Origin: Thiotrichales bacterium HSG1
GTDB lineage: Bacteria > Pseudomonadota > Gammaproteobacteria > Beggiatoales > Beggiatoaceae
Direction: 5' to 3'
Length of the DNA stretch: 6,892 nt
Assembly: GCA_030378125.1 (NCBI GenBank)
Contig: JAUCGN010000092.1
Span: 1 to 6,892, forward strand
The notes beneath the pieces are model-generated. The model made no database searches and was not told the DNA's origin. It saw only the letters and a program-made list of their open reading frames with translations. Positions 1-5,957 of the stretch are shown one piece after another. The position numbers were made by a program, and so were the translations under genes. Every line of letters starts with the position of its first letter. Position 1 is the first letter of the stretch.

Positions 1-86
1 TTATATTTTAAAATTACATAATTCCTTTACGCAACTTAACATTGTAATTTTATACTTCAATTTTTACAGAAATTATGAGAAATCAA

Positions 87-105
87 ATATACTTTATAAG
101 TATAT
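87..105. promoter_or_regulatory. AT-rich dyad upstream of the first gene
   Basis: An inverted repeat with 8-bp arms (ATATACTT and AAGTATAT) is separated by TAT. It lies 35 bases before the first ATG. A TATAAT hexamer overlaps its right end (103-108) and a TATACT lies in its left arm (88-93). TTTACA at 63-68 could serve as a -35 for TATACT with a long 19-base spacer. This could be an operator over a promoter, or a chance palindrome in AT-rich DNA. Confidence 0.25.
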
Positions 106-140
106 AATTTTATTGAAATATTATTTTTTAGAAGTTGTCA

Positions 141-563
141 ATGCGTAAGTCCTATAATGATAAAAACCATTTCTTTTTAAAAGCATACCCGGATAAAAGC
201 TTGTCTAAAGATTCGTGTACATTTCTCCACTTATCGATTGCAATAAGAGCATACCAACATTATGATTTATGCCTAAGTGCTAAAATTATTGAACTTGAAA
301 ATAATTTTCAATCTAAACTTGGTTGGCTTGTTGGTAACTTGTATTCTAGAGTAGGAACTGAAGATCAAGTTCCGAGATGTTTCTCAGAGCAATCAGATTT
401 TAATAAGCATATTGAAGAAATTTTAAATAGCAATGTCGCTTGGGTAAAGCAGCACCAATACTCCGATTTTAAATCATGCCATGATGAAAATAATGAACTA
501 TCTGGAGAAGAGTTGATAGAGCCGCTATTTCTAAAATGGAGAAGAAAAAAAACGAAAATTTAG
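141..563 (+). CDS. Hypothetical protein, 140 aa, possibly the 0-frame part of a frameshifted gene
   Basis: I do not recognise this protein family. The ATG at 141 is preferred over a TTG two codons earlier, because AGAAG at 130-134 is then a weak but reasonably placed ribosome binding site. The product is soluble-looking, with no signal peptide or membrane segment. It is mixed in charge and ends in a very basic tail (KWRRKKTKI). The most distinctive stretch is LGWLVGNLYSRVGTEDQ, around residues 60-76, which looks like a real conserved core rather than chance translation. The gene stands alone, with no neighbour on its left and a long non-coding stretch on its right. The basic tail is encoded by an A8 run (545-552), and the -1 frame remains open for 40 more codons. 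The natural protein may therefore be 177 residues, or the gene may be broken. It appears coding, but the function is unknown. Confidence 0.6.
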   Translation: MRKSYNDKNHFFLKAYPDKSLSKDSCTFLHLSIAIRAYQHYDLCLSAKIIELENNFQSKLGWLVGNLYSRVGTEDQVPRCFSEQSDFNKHIEEILNSNVAWVKQHQYSDFKSCHDENNELSGEELIEPLFLKWRRKKTKI

Positions 564-673
564 ACACTTTTGTTGGTCTTATATGTAAATCAATAGAAAT
601 TGATTCATCACGAAAAGAAAAGCTAAAAAATTTTCTGTCATCAAGTCAAGTCAAGCGATTTTTAAATATTTGA
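536..673 (+). CDS. Overlapping -1 frame: small ORF (45 aa) or frameshift extension of the gene before it
   Basis: This frame opens with an ATG 28 bases before the end of the upstream gene and ends at TGA. The predicted peptide is charged and helical (begins MEKKKNENLDTFVG, ends VKRFLNI). No Shine-Dalgarno sequence lies at a useful distance from the ATG, which argues against independent initiation unless it is coupled to the upstream gene. Read as a -1 continuation from the slippery heptamer A AAA AAA at 545-551, it joins as ...KWRRKK-NENLDTF.... That replaces the stub TKI with a plausible 40-residue C-terminal helix region. Three explanations remain: a programmed or slippage-based -1 shift, a true indel or sequencing error in the A8 run, or a separate coupled small gene. 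Confidence 0.4.
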   Translation: MEKKKNENLDTFVGLICKSIEIDSSRKEKLKNFLSSSQVKRFLNI

Positions 674-683
674 GTATTTTATC

Positions 684-797
684 TTACTTAATAACTAAAT
701 AAAAGCTAGATAGGGGAAACAACATCTTTACCTTACCATCCATTCCGCTAATTAGAAAGATTATTATAACAATCCTATTAACTGATTTCATTAACAT
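684..797 (-). CDS. Possible small hydrophobic peptide, 37 aa
   Basis: A minus-strand ORF runs from ATG at 797-795 to TAA at 686-684. It is preceded by a perfect AAGGAG (814-809), 11 bases before the ATG. A second in-frame ATG lies two codons later (791-789). The peptide starts MLMKSVNRIVIIIFLISGMDG. Basic residues K4 and R8 precede a hydrophobic stretch at about residues 9-18, as in a small membrane peptide or a truncated signal sequence. The C-terminal part (LFPLSSFYLVIK) is also apolar. A perfect TTGACA lies upstream on the same strand (849-844), but the -10 candidate is poor (TAAAAA after only 15 bases). Chance ORFs of this size are common in AT-rich DNA, so the Shine-Dalgarno is the main support. 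It could be a type I toxin-like or small membrane protein, or the relic of a decayed gene. Confidence 0.25.
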   Translation of the reverse strand: MLMKSVNRIVIIIFLISGMDGKVKMLFPLSSFYLVIK

Positions 798-950
798 ATA
801 AGATAAATCTCCTTATTCCCAATTTTTAAAAATATAGCTATTATGTCAATAAAATTAGGTAGATTAGACCAATTAGAAATAAAACATTTAAATTTCAATT
901 AGTTATAATTTTAACCAAGCTCAGTTTTCAAAAACTGTCCGAACTATTAT

Positions 951-974
951 TAAATCCTCATTCCCTTACCATAA
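951..974. repeat. Direct repeat, copy 1 (24 bp)
   Basis: This copy starts TAAATCCTCATTCCC and ends TTACCATAA. It matches the copy at 1184-1206 at every position except one extra C in the C run. The sequence just to the left is also similar (TATTAAATCC here, TAATAAATCC there). It overlaps a second element, because its final TACCATAA is repeated exactly 10 bp further on (977-984). The pair is enclosed by a CCCTTA/TAAGGG inverted repeat (963-968 and 982-987). Confidence 0.7.
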
Positions 975-976
975 CC

Positions 977-984
977 TACCATAA
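977..984. repeat. TACCATAA box, second of a helically phased pair
   Basis: This is an exact copy of the TACCATAA at 967-974, with starts 10 bp apart, so both boxes face the same side of the helix. A third TACCATAA sits at 1199-1206. Phased direct repeats are typical of binding sites for a dimeric or multimeric regulator, but no regulator can be named from the sequence. Confidence 0.4.
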
Positions 985-1020
985 GGGTGTTGATTCATTA
1001 CGATGTAAATTGGGCTTTTA

Positions 1021-1048
1021 GGGTCATTTTTTACACTCAAAATGAACC
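1021..1048. repeat. Imperfect inverted repeat / hairpin
   Basis: The arms TCATTTT (1024-1030) and AAAATGA (1039-1045) flank an 8-base loop. After one G/A mismatch, two further G-C pairs extend the stem (1021-1022 with 1047-1048). No T tract follows on either strand, so it does not look like an intrinsic terminator. The role is unknown. Confidence 0.35.
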
Positions 1049-1183
1049 AAAATTCACTTTTAAATAGCTAAATATTAAAAATATTGACTGTTTTATACTA
1101 TTTTGAGGTTAAAATGATAATTCACAATTGAGTCGGTAAAATTAATATCTTATAAATTAGCATCTTAATAATTTAAATCGTAA

Positions 1184-1206
1184 TAAATCCTCATTCCTTA
1201 CCATAA
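1184..1206. repeat. Direct repeat, copy 2 (23 bp)
   Basis: This is the second copy of the element at 951-974, one C shorter, in the same orientation and about 232 bp away. It ends in TACCATAA and lies about 35 bases upstream of the -35 region of the operon promoter, a usual place for an activator site. It could equally be a scattered intergenic repeat. On the minus strand it reads TTATGGTAAGGAATGAGG, an alternative orientation to use when searching for more copies. Confidence 0.7.
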
Positions 1207-1240
1207 TGAATATAAAAGTTTATAAACGTGATGAGTATAA

Positions 1241-1271
1241 TTGAACGAATTAAACTAGAAAATGTTATAAT
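1241..1271 (+). promoter_or_regulatory. Extended -10 promoter of the atpE-atpA-tviB-znuA run
   Basis: TATAAT at 1266-1271 is preceded by TG one base upstream (1263-1264), giving the complete TGnTATAAT extended -10. TTGAAC at 1241-1246 can serve as a -35 with a long 19-base spacer, and the extended -10 would compensate for that. Transcription would start near 1278, leaving a leader of about 28 bases before the ATG at 1306. It is the only convincing plus-strand promoter seen ahead of the four-gene run. Confidence 0.6.
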
Positions 1272-1280
1272 ACACAACAA
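1258..1280. promoter_or_regulatory. Possible Zur-like operator over the -10 element
   Basis: The stretch AAATGTTATAATA (1260-1272) matches the left arm and centre of the known gammaproteobacterial Zur box (TGTTATA-N-TATAACA with A-rich flanks). The right arm is poor: TACACAA against TATAACA agrees at 4 of 7 positions without gaps. Part of the match is forced by the overlapping extended -10. The attraction is context, since the run driven by this promoter ends in a znuA gene. It may be a half-site or pure coincidence. Confidence 0.25.
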
Positions 1281-1305
1281 AGGTCAAAGATTTTAATTAA
1301 AAATT

Positions 1306-1935
1306 ATGGAAAATCAACTAGAACAATTAGAAACTGCCATCCGTAATCAAGCTAAAAATTTAGCTGATGTTAACTTGCAATCCGCCCAGCAACAAAGAGC
1401 TAAAATCTTAGCCGATGCCAATAAACAATTGAATAAACGGGAAGAACGAGAAGTTGAAAAAGCTCAGGCTGCAGCAGAACAAGAATATCGTCGCAAAGTG
1501 CAAGCTGGTGAAATAGCTATGCAAGCTGAACTTGATCAATTGCGTTGGAGCCTAGTTCAGTCAGTGGTGGACAACATGCAACAACATTTACAAAATTTAG
1601 CTTCTGATGCCTATACAGATTTATTAAAACAATATCTTACCTATACAGCAAGCAAATTTACGGATAAAGATTTAGTAATAGAGGTAAATGCTAAAGATTA
1701 CAAATTATTAGAACCACAATGGCAAGCTATAATAACTGAATGTGTACCAGATAAAAACTGTACCTTATCTACTGACACTAAACCTTTTAGCGGTGGTTTA
1801 TTAATCCATAACGTCACTAATCGGATTCGGATAGATAACAGTTTTGAAGGTTTGATGGCTCGATTAGAAAATGAGATTTATCAAGTTATTACTGCTCAAC
1901 TTTTTGCTTCAGTAAATCCAACTAGGAATATCTAA
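1306..1935 (+). CDS. atpE: V-type ATP synthase/ATPase subunit E
   Basis: Subunit E is part of the peripheral stalk of V/A-type ATPases. It forms a long coiled-coil dimer with the G/H subunit and joins the catalytic A/B head to the membrane sector on the cytoplasmic side. The 209 residues fit the family length. Residues 1-90 are an Ala/Gln/Lys/Glu-rich heptad-like helix (QQQRAKILADANKQLNKREE region). Residues from about 95 form the globular C-terminal domain, ending in the characteristic block GGLLIHNVTNRIRIDNSFEG (162-181), then MARLENEIYQVITAQLF. The ATG at 1306 has no strong Shine-Dalgarno. AAAGG (1279-1283) is too distant, and an in-frame stop at 1294-1296 rules out a longer start. The stop codon TAA directly precedes the ATG of subunit A. 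In chlamydial and spirochaetal V-ATPase operons another gene lies between E and A, and it is missing here. Confidence 0.9.
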   Translation: MENQLEQLETAIRNQAKNLADVNLQSAQQQRAKILADANKQLNKREEREVEKAQAAAEQEYRRKVQAGEIAMQAELDQLRWSLVQSVVDNMQQHLQNLASDAYTDLLKQYLTYTASKFTDKDLVIEVNAKDYKLLEPQWQAIITECVPDKNCTLSTDTKPFSGGLLIHNVTNRIRIDNSFEGLMARLENEIYQVITAQLFASVNPTRNI

Positions 1936-3714
1936 ATGTCTAAAAATACTGGAGAAATAATTGCAATTAATGGCCCCATTATTACCGTACAACTTCCAGA
2001 AGTTCGTAACGGTGAACAGGTTCGTATTGGTAAACTAAATTTGATGGGTGAGGTCATTCGTTTAGATGGTAAACTAGCCACTGTACAAGTATATGAATCG
2101 ACTGAATCGTTACGGCCGGGAGACACAGCTTATTCTCTTGGTCACCCATTATCGGTTGAACTAGGACCGGGTTTATTGGGAAAAATTTTCGATGGAGTAC
2201 AACGACCTTTAGACAAAATATTCACTGCCAGTGGAGATTACATTAGTCGTGGTCTGGACATTGAGCCATTGGAACGTGACCGTTTGTGGAGTTTTAGTTC
2301 TAATAGCCACTTACCATTGAAAACTAAAGTTAGTCCGGGTACTTTGCTCGGAAAAGTTCAAGAAACTCAAACTATTACCCATCCAATTTTAGTGCCACCC
2401 AATTGTTATGGAGAATTATTAGAATTAGCTCATGCCGGCGAATATAATATAGAACAAACCATCGCTAAAATTAAAACGGATGACGGCACAGTACAAACGG
2501 TAAAGATGTTCCATCGTTGGCCGGTTAGAACTCCACGACCTTATAAAAACCGTGATCATGCTGTTTTACCATTGTTAACTGGACAACGAATTTTAGATAC
2601 TTTTTTTCCACTGTTAAAAGGTGGTAAAGGAGCAGTTCCAGGACCGTTTGGTGCGGGCAAAACTATGTTGCAACAACAGATAGCTCGCTGGGCTAACGCA
2701 GAAATTGTAATTTACGTTGGTTGCGGGGAGCGTGGCAATGAACTAGTTGATATTTTAGAGACTTTTCCAGAACTAATTGACCCACATACTGATCGTTCTT
2801 TGATGGAACGTACTCTGTTGATAGCCAACACTTCCAATATGCCAGTAGTAGCACGGGAGGCTTCCATTTACGTTGGGGTAACTATTGCAGAATATTACCG
2901 AGATTTAGGTTTTGATGTAGTTATGGTAGCTGATTCAACCAGTCGTTGGGCTGAGGCTTTACGAGAAGTTGGTGGTCGATTGGGACAAATGCCAGTTGAA
3001 GAAGGTTATCCAGCTTATTTGGCTTCTCGACTAGCAGCTTTTTATGAACGGGCTGGTCGCGTCACTACTTTAAATAACAAACAAGCATCAGTGACTCTTA
3101 TTGGGGCTGTTTCACCACCCGGAGGAGATTTTTCTGAACCAGTTACCAGTCATACAAAAGAAATCGTACAAACTTTTTGGGCTTTATCAAAGGAGTTAGC
3201 TGACGCTAGGCATTATCCATCCATTGACTGGAATGATAGCTTTTCCGATTATATTAGCACTGCTCAACAATGGTGGGCGGAAAATATTGATATTCATTGG
3301 CAAGAATACCGTAACGAGGCTTTAAAGCTATTGGCTAACGCTGATGAGTTAGCAAGAATCGTAAATTTGGTTGGCCCAGAAGCATTATCTGCAAATCAGC
3401 GTTGGGTGTTAGAGGGTGCGGCTTTGATTCGAGAAGGAGTTTTACAGCAAAATGCTACTGATGAGAAAGATAGCTTTTGTTCTCCAGAAAAACAGATGTT
3501 GTTATTGAGTTTGATGTTAAATATTTATCATAAAGGAATGGATTTGTTGAAAATTGGGGTACCAGTACAACAGCTTTCTAACTTGCCAATTTTAGCTCAG
3601 GCTCGGAGAATTAAGTCTCAATTTGGAAATAAAGAGATGGATAAATTTAATGATTTTGAGCAAGAAATTCAAGCTACTTACGATAAAATTCAGATGGAAT
3701 ATGGTGATTCCTGA
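1936..3714 (+). CDS. atpA: V-type ATP synthase/ATPase catalytic subunit A
   Basis: This is the catalytic nucleotide-binding subunit of the V1/A1 head. It hydrolyses or synthesises ATP coupled to H+ or Na+ movement through the membrane sector. The 592 residues are close to full-length bacterial A subunits (about 580-600). An N-terminal beta-barrel (about 1-75) is followed by the non-homologous insert typical of A subunits (about 110-190). Then come the P-loop GPFGAGKT (236-243), the GERGNE block with catalytic Glu265 (264-269), Walker B ending at Asp333 with DSTSRWAEALRE (333-344), and SPPGGDFSEPVTSHT (393-407). The helical C-terminal domain appears intact. All key catalytic residues are present. 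An AGGA at 1924-1927 serves as a good ribosome binding site. It abuts atpE upstream and tviB downstream (TGA then ATG). The partner subunit B, which must alternate with A in the hexamer, is not next to it, although it normally follows directly. Confidence 0.97.
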   Translation: MSKNTGEIIAINGPIITVQLPEVRNGEQVRIGKLNLMGEVIRLDGKLATVQVYESTESLRPGDTAYSLGHPLSVELGPGLLGKIFDGVQRPLDKIFTASGDYISRGLDIEPLERDRLWSFSSNSHLPLKTKVSPGTLLGKVQETQTITHPILVPPNCYGELLELAHAGEYNIEQTIAKIKTDDGTVQTVKMFHRWPVRTPRPYKNRDHAVLPLLTGQRILDTFFPLLKGGKGAVPGPFGAGKTMLQQQIARWANAEIVIYVGCGERGNELVDILETFPELIDPHTDRSLMERTLLIANTSNMPVVAREASIYVGVTIAEYYRDLGFDVVMVADSTSRWAEALREVGGRLGQMPVEEGYPAYLASRLAAFYERAGRVTTLNNKQASVTLIGAVSPPGGDFSEPVTSHTKEIVQTFWALSKELADARHYPSIDWNDSFSDYISTAQQWWAENIDIHWQEYRNEALKLLANADELARIVNLVGPEALSANQRWVLEGAALIREGVLQQNATDEKDSFCSPEKQMLLLSLMLNIYHKGMDLLKIGVPVQQLSNLPILAQARRIKSQFGNKEMDKFNDFEQEIQATYDKIQMEYGDS

Positions 3715-4995
3715 ATGAAACGTAAAATTTCTGTGATTGGATTAGGCTATGTTGGTTTACCAGTTGCGATAGCTTTTGCTAAACAAGGTCAAGTTATTGG
3801 TTTTGATGTTGATAAACGGCGTATAACTGAATTAAATGAAGGTTATGATCGAACTCACGAGGTTGCAGATGCCGAGTTTAAAAATTTAGATATTATTTTT
3901 ACTGCTGATTATAATCAACTTCAACTGGCTGATTTTCATATTATAGCTGTCCCGACTCCAGTTGATTCAAATAACCAACCAGATTTATTACCAGTTTTAA
4001 GAGCCTCTAAAACTATTGGTAAACAATTGAAAATTAATGATATTGTGGTATATGAATCTACAGTTTATCCGGGAGCCACTGAGGAAGTTTGTGTACCAGT
4101 TTTAGAACAGCAGTCAAAATTGACTTGTGGAGTTGATTTTAGTGTAGGTTATTCGCCAGAACGTATTAATCCGGGTGATAAAAAGCATACTTTTACCAAT
4201 ATAGTTAAGGTTGTTTCTGGGTTGGATGAGGAGACTTTAAAAATTGTTGCTGAGGTATATAAATCGGTGATAACGGCTGGAGTACACCTTGCTCCAAGCA
4301 TTAAAGTTGCTGAGGCTGCTAAAGTGGTTGAAAATACCCAGCGTGATATTAATATTGCGTTTATGAATGAGTTAGCGGTTATCTTTGATCGGATGCAAGT
4401 AGATACGGCTGATGTATTGGAAGCTGCTAATACTAAATGGAATTTTTTGAATTTTAAACCGGGAATTGTAGGTGGACATTGCATTGGTATTGATCCTTAT
4501 TATCTGGTTCATAAATCCAAACAATTAGGTCACAATCCACAAATAATTCCGGCTGCACGCACTGTTAACGATGGTATGGGAGAATTTGTTGCACAACGGA
4601 TATTGGAACTTTTACAAGATAATGGCTATCTAATTCCAGAAACAGTGGTGACAATTCTTGGTCTCTCTTTCAAGGAAAATGTTCCCGATTTACGCAATAC
4701 TAAAGTTATTGATATAATTAATTATCTACAAAAATATAAAGTACAAATACAAATACACGATCCATTAGTTGATGTGCAAGAAGTGATGGCCGAATATAAA
4801 ATACCATTAAACTCGAAACAAAATCTTCAGAAATCTCAATGTATAGTGTTAGCGGTTCCACATCAAGAATTCATTCAAGATGGATGGCAATGGTTACAAA
4901 ATTTATTAGAAGATGGTTGCGGGATTGTAATTGATATTAAAGGTATTTTACCACGAGAAGAGGTTCCAGACGGAATTATATTATGGAGATTGTAA
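3715..4995 (+). CDS. tviB: UDP-N-acetyl-D-hexosamine 6-dehydrogenase, TviB/VipA type
   Basis: This enzyme makes a double NAD+-dependent oxidation of C6 of a UDP-N-acetylhexosamine (GlcNAc or GalNAc) to the uronic acid. The product feeds capsule, Vi-type exopolysaccharide or O-antigen synthesis in the cytoplasm. The 426 residues are the family length. An N-terminal Rossmann fold opens with GLGYVG (9-14), Asp31 ends the second strand, and PTPVD (80-84) and ESTVYPG (114-120) follow. The linking helix has KVVENTQRD (203-211). The catalytic cysteine is Cys256 in GGHCIGIDPYYL. The C-terminal domain begins with GLSFKEN (316-322) and PDLRNT (324-329). Wording such as GYSPERINPGDKKH matches TviB closely and UDP-glucose dehydrogenase poorly. 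GlcNAc versus GalNAc specificity cannot be read from the sequence. Its ATG touches the TGA of atpA with only weak Shine-Dalgarno sequence, so translation is probably coupled. No epimerase (TviC) or glycosyltransferase partner follows. Confidence 0.93.
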   Translation: MKRKISVIGLGYVGLPVAIAFAKQGQVIGFDVDKRRITELNEGYDRTHEVADAEFKNLDIIFTADYNQLQLADFHIIAVPTPVDSNNQPDLLPVLRASKTIGKQLKINDIVVYESTVYPGATEEVCVPVLEQQSKLTCGVDFSVGYSPERINPGDKKHTFTNIVKVVSGLDEETLKIVAEVYKSVITAGVHLAPSIKVAEAAKVVENTQRDINIAFMNELAVIFDRMQVDTADVLEAANTKWNFLNFKPGIVGGHCIGIDPYYLVHKSKQLGHNPQIIPAARTVNDGMGEFVAQRILELLQDNGYLIPETVVTILGLSFKENVPDLRNTKVIDIINYLQKYKVQIQIHDPLVDVQEVMAEYKIPLNSKQNLQKSQCIVLAVPHQEFIQDGWQWLQNLLEDGCGIVIDIKGILPREEVPDGIILWRL

Positions 4996-5900
4996 GATCG
5001 TATTTTTTCATCATTTTGGTTTTAATGACTTTCCAAGCTACAGCTTCAGTGCCTAAAGTGGTAGTAACGCTCAAACCAATCCACGCTTTAGTTAGTGGGG
5101 TCATGGATGGAATAGCAACCCCACATTTATTACTGTCTGGAAAAGAATCGCCACATAGTTATAATCTATATCCTTCCCAAATGAGGCAACTACACGCTGC
5201 CAACTTGATTATATGGGTTGGGCCAACGGTGGAAAGTTTTTTGGATAAAGCTCTAAACACAGTTAATAAAAATACTAAAATTTTAAGTTTAATTGACATT
5301 TCCGAGTTAAAACTGTTGCAAATCCGCAAGAATTGGGAGACACATCATAACCATGAATACAATGGTCAACTTAACATTGATCCACATATTTGGCTGTCGT
5401 CTGATAATGCGAAGGTAATAGTTCAAACTGTTGCTAAAACATTGAGTCGAATTGATGCTGATAATGAGGTTCAGTACAATATTAATGCAAATAATATAAT
5501 TGTAAGACTTAATCAACTTGAACAAACTTTACAACAACGTTTAGAGCCGGTTAAAAATTTACCTTACCTAGTTTTTCACGATGCTTATCAATACTTTGAA
5601 GAACAGTATGGTCTAAATGTAATGGGTGCAGTTAAATTATCTCCAGAAGCTCATCCAAGTATTAAACATTTGCATAACTTACGGATTGACTTAAAAAAAC
5701 AAAAAATTATCTGTATTTTTAGTGAACCTCAATTTGAATCATCCTTGATCAATACTTTGATAGGTGATAATGCGGTACGACTTGGAATGCTTGACCCTTT
5801 GGGAATTGATTTACCAAATGGAATAGATAGCTATTTCACTTTATTAAATAATATGGCAGACTCACTTAAACAATGTTTATCATCCAATGTTATTCGATAA
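4983..5900 (+). CDS. znuA: Zinc ABC transporter substrate-binding protein ZnuA
   Basis: This is the periplasmic receptor that delivers Zn2+ to the ZnuBC importer (cluster A-I binding protein). The 305 residues begin with a signal peptide: Arg5, hydrophobic residues about 7-17, probable cleavage after ATA at 19-21. There is no lipobox cysteine. Three His ligand positions of E. coli ZnuA are recognisable: His58 in ESPHSY, His135 in DPHIWL and His199 in FHDAYQYFE. His34 in KPIHALV is also a conserved ligand position in the wider family. The usual long His-rich loop is shortened to HHNHE (121-125). FSEPQF (246-251) and LDPLG (270-274) complete the signature. Cys244 and Cys298 match the disulfide pair of the E. 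coli protein. The start overlaps the end of tviB by 13 bases, with a weak GGA 8 bases upstream. No znuB, znuC or zur is adjacent, so this is an orphan receptor reading from the V-ATPase promoter. Confidence 0.93.
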   Translation: MEIVRSYFFIILVLMTFQATASVPKVVVTLKPIHALVSGVMDGIATPHLLLSGKESPHSYNLYPSQMRQLHAANLIIWVGPTVESFLDKALNTVNKNTKILSLIDISELKLLQIRKNWETHHNHEYNGQLNIDPHIWLSSDNAKVIVQTVAKTLSRIDADNEVQYNINANNIIVRLNQLEQTLQQRLEPVKNLPYLVFHDAYQYFEEQYGLNVMGAVKLSPEAHPSIKHLHNLRIDLKKQKIICIFSEPQFESSLINTLIGDNAVRLGMLDPLGIDLPNGIDSYFTLLNNMADSLKQCLSSNVIR

Positions 5901-5905
5901 GTTGT

Positions 5906-5927
5906 GGTAAATCAATTATTTGATACC
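5906..5927 (+). terminator. Weak hairpin after znuA, possible terminator
   Basis: Arms GGT/ACC and ATCAA/TTGAT pair around a TTAT loop, with a two-base AA bulge, just after the znuA stop. A short T run (5935-5938) follows, but only after seven intervening bases. It is a poor intrinsic terminator and may act weakly or not at all. Confidence 0.25.
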
Positions 5928-5935
5928 TGACAGGT
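5925..5935. repeat. 11-bp palindrome ACCTG-A-CAGGT
   Basis: A perfect DNA palindrome with a single central base is followed by TTTTAAAAA. Its GACAGGT half recurs at 5965-5971. The one-base loop cannot form as RNA, so a protein site, or half of a larger intergenic palindromic repeat, is more likely than a terminator. Confidence 0.4.
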
Positions 5936-5957
5936 TTTAAAAATTTAGGCAAAATCC

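Larger units (their letters stand above)
674..1305. other. Long AT-rich intergenic region with repeats and the operon promoter
   Basis: About 630 bases lie here without a gene longer than about 40 codons on either strand. The stretch contains a possible minus-strand small peptide gene at its left, two copies of a 23-24 bp direct repeat (951-974 and 1184-1206), and a 10-bp-phased TACCATAA pair. It also holds an imperfect hairpin at 1021-1048, smaller AT palindromes (822-833, 1071-1085) and the promoter of the downstream operon at its right end. No tRNA-like or transposase-like sequence was recognised. The size and repeat content suggest either a complex regulatory region or the remains of a rearrangement. 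Confidence 0.6.

Noticed and set aside
779..785. TAACTGA heptamer, a motif known to be repeated in some large sulfur bacteria
   Set aside because: It occurs singly here and inside the possible small peptide gene, with no tandem copies, so it cannot support a taxonomic or regulatory claim.
843..902. Plus-strand 19-codon ORF beginning MSIKLGRLDQ
   Set aside because: It is too short, has no ribosome binding site, and is expected by chance in such AT-rich sequence.
1084..1121. TTGACT with downstream AT-rich hexamers as a promoter
   Set aside because: No acceptable -10 lies at 16-19 bases. TATACT is too close, GATAAT is too far, and nothing is encoded directly downstream.
731..1204. A 233-bp tandem repeat suggested by evenly spaced CCTTACCAT motifs (731, 964, 1196)
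   Set aside because: The sequences between the motifs do not align with one another. Only the short motif and the 23-24 bp repeat recur.
1932..2126. Minus-strand ORF opposite the start of atpA
   Set aside because: It lies wholly antisense to a well-matched V-ATPase gene, and its translation shows no recognisable domain. It is a shadow frame.
4149..4484. Minus-strand ORF of 111 codons within tviB
   Set aside because: It is antisense to the catalytic core of the dehydrogenase, so codon structure explains the open frame.
5307..5525. Minus-strand ORF within znuA
   Set aside because: It is antisense to conserved ZnuA motifs, has no independent support, and has low-complexity Ile/Asn content.
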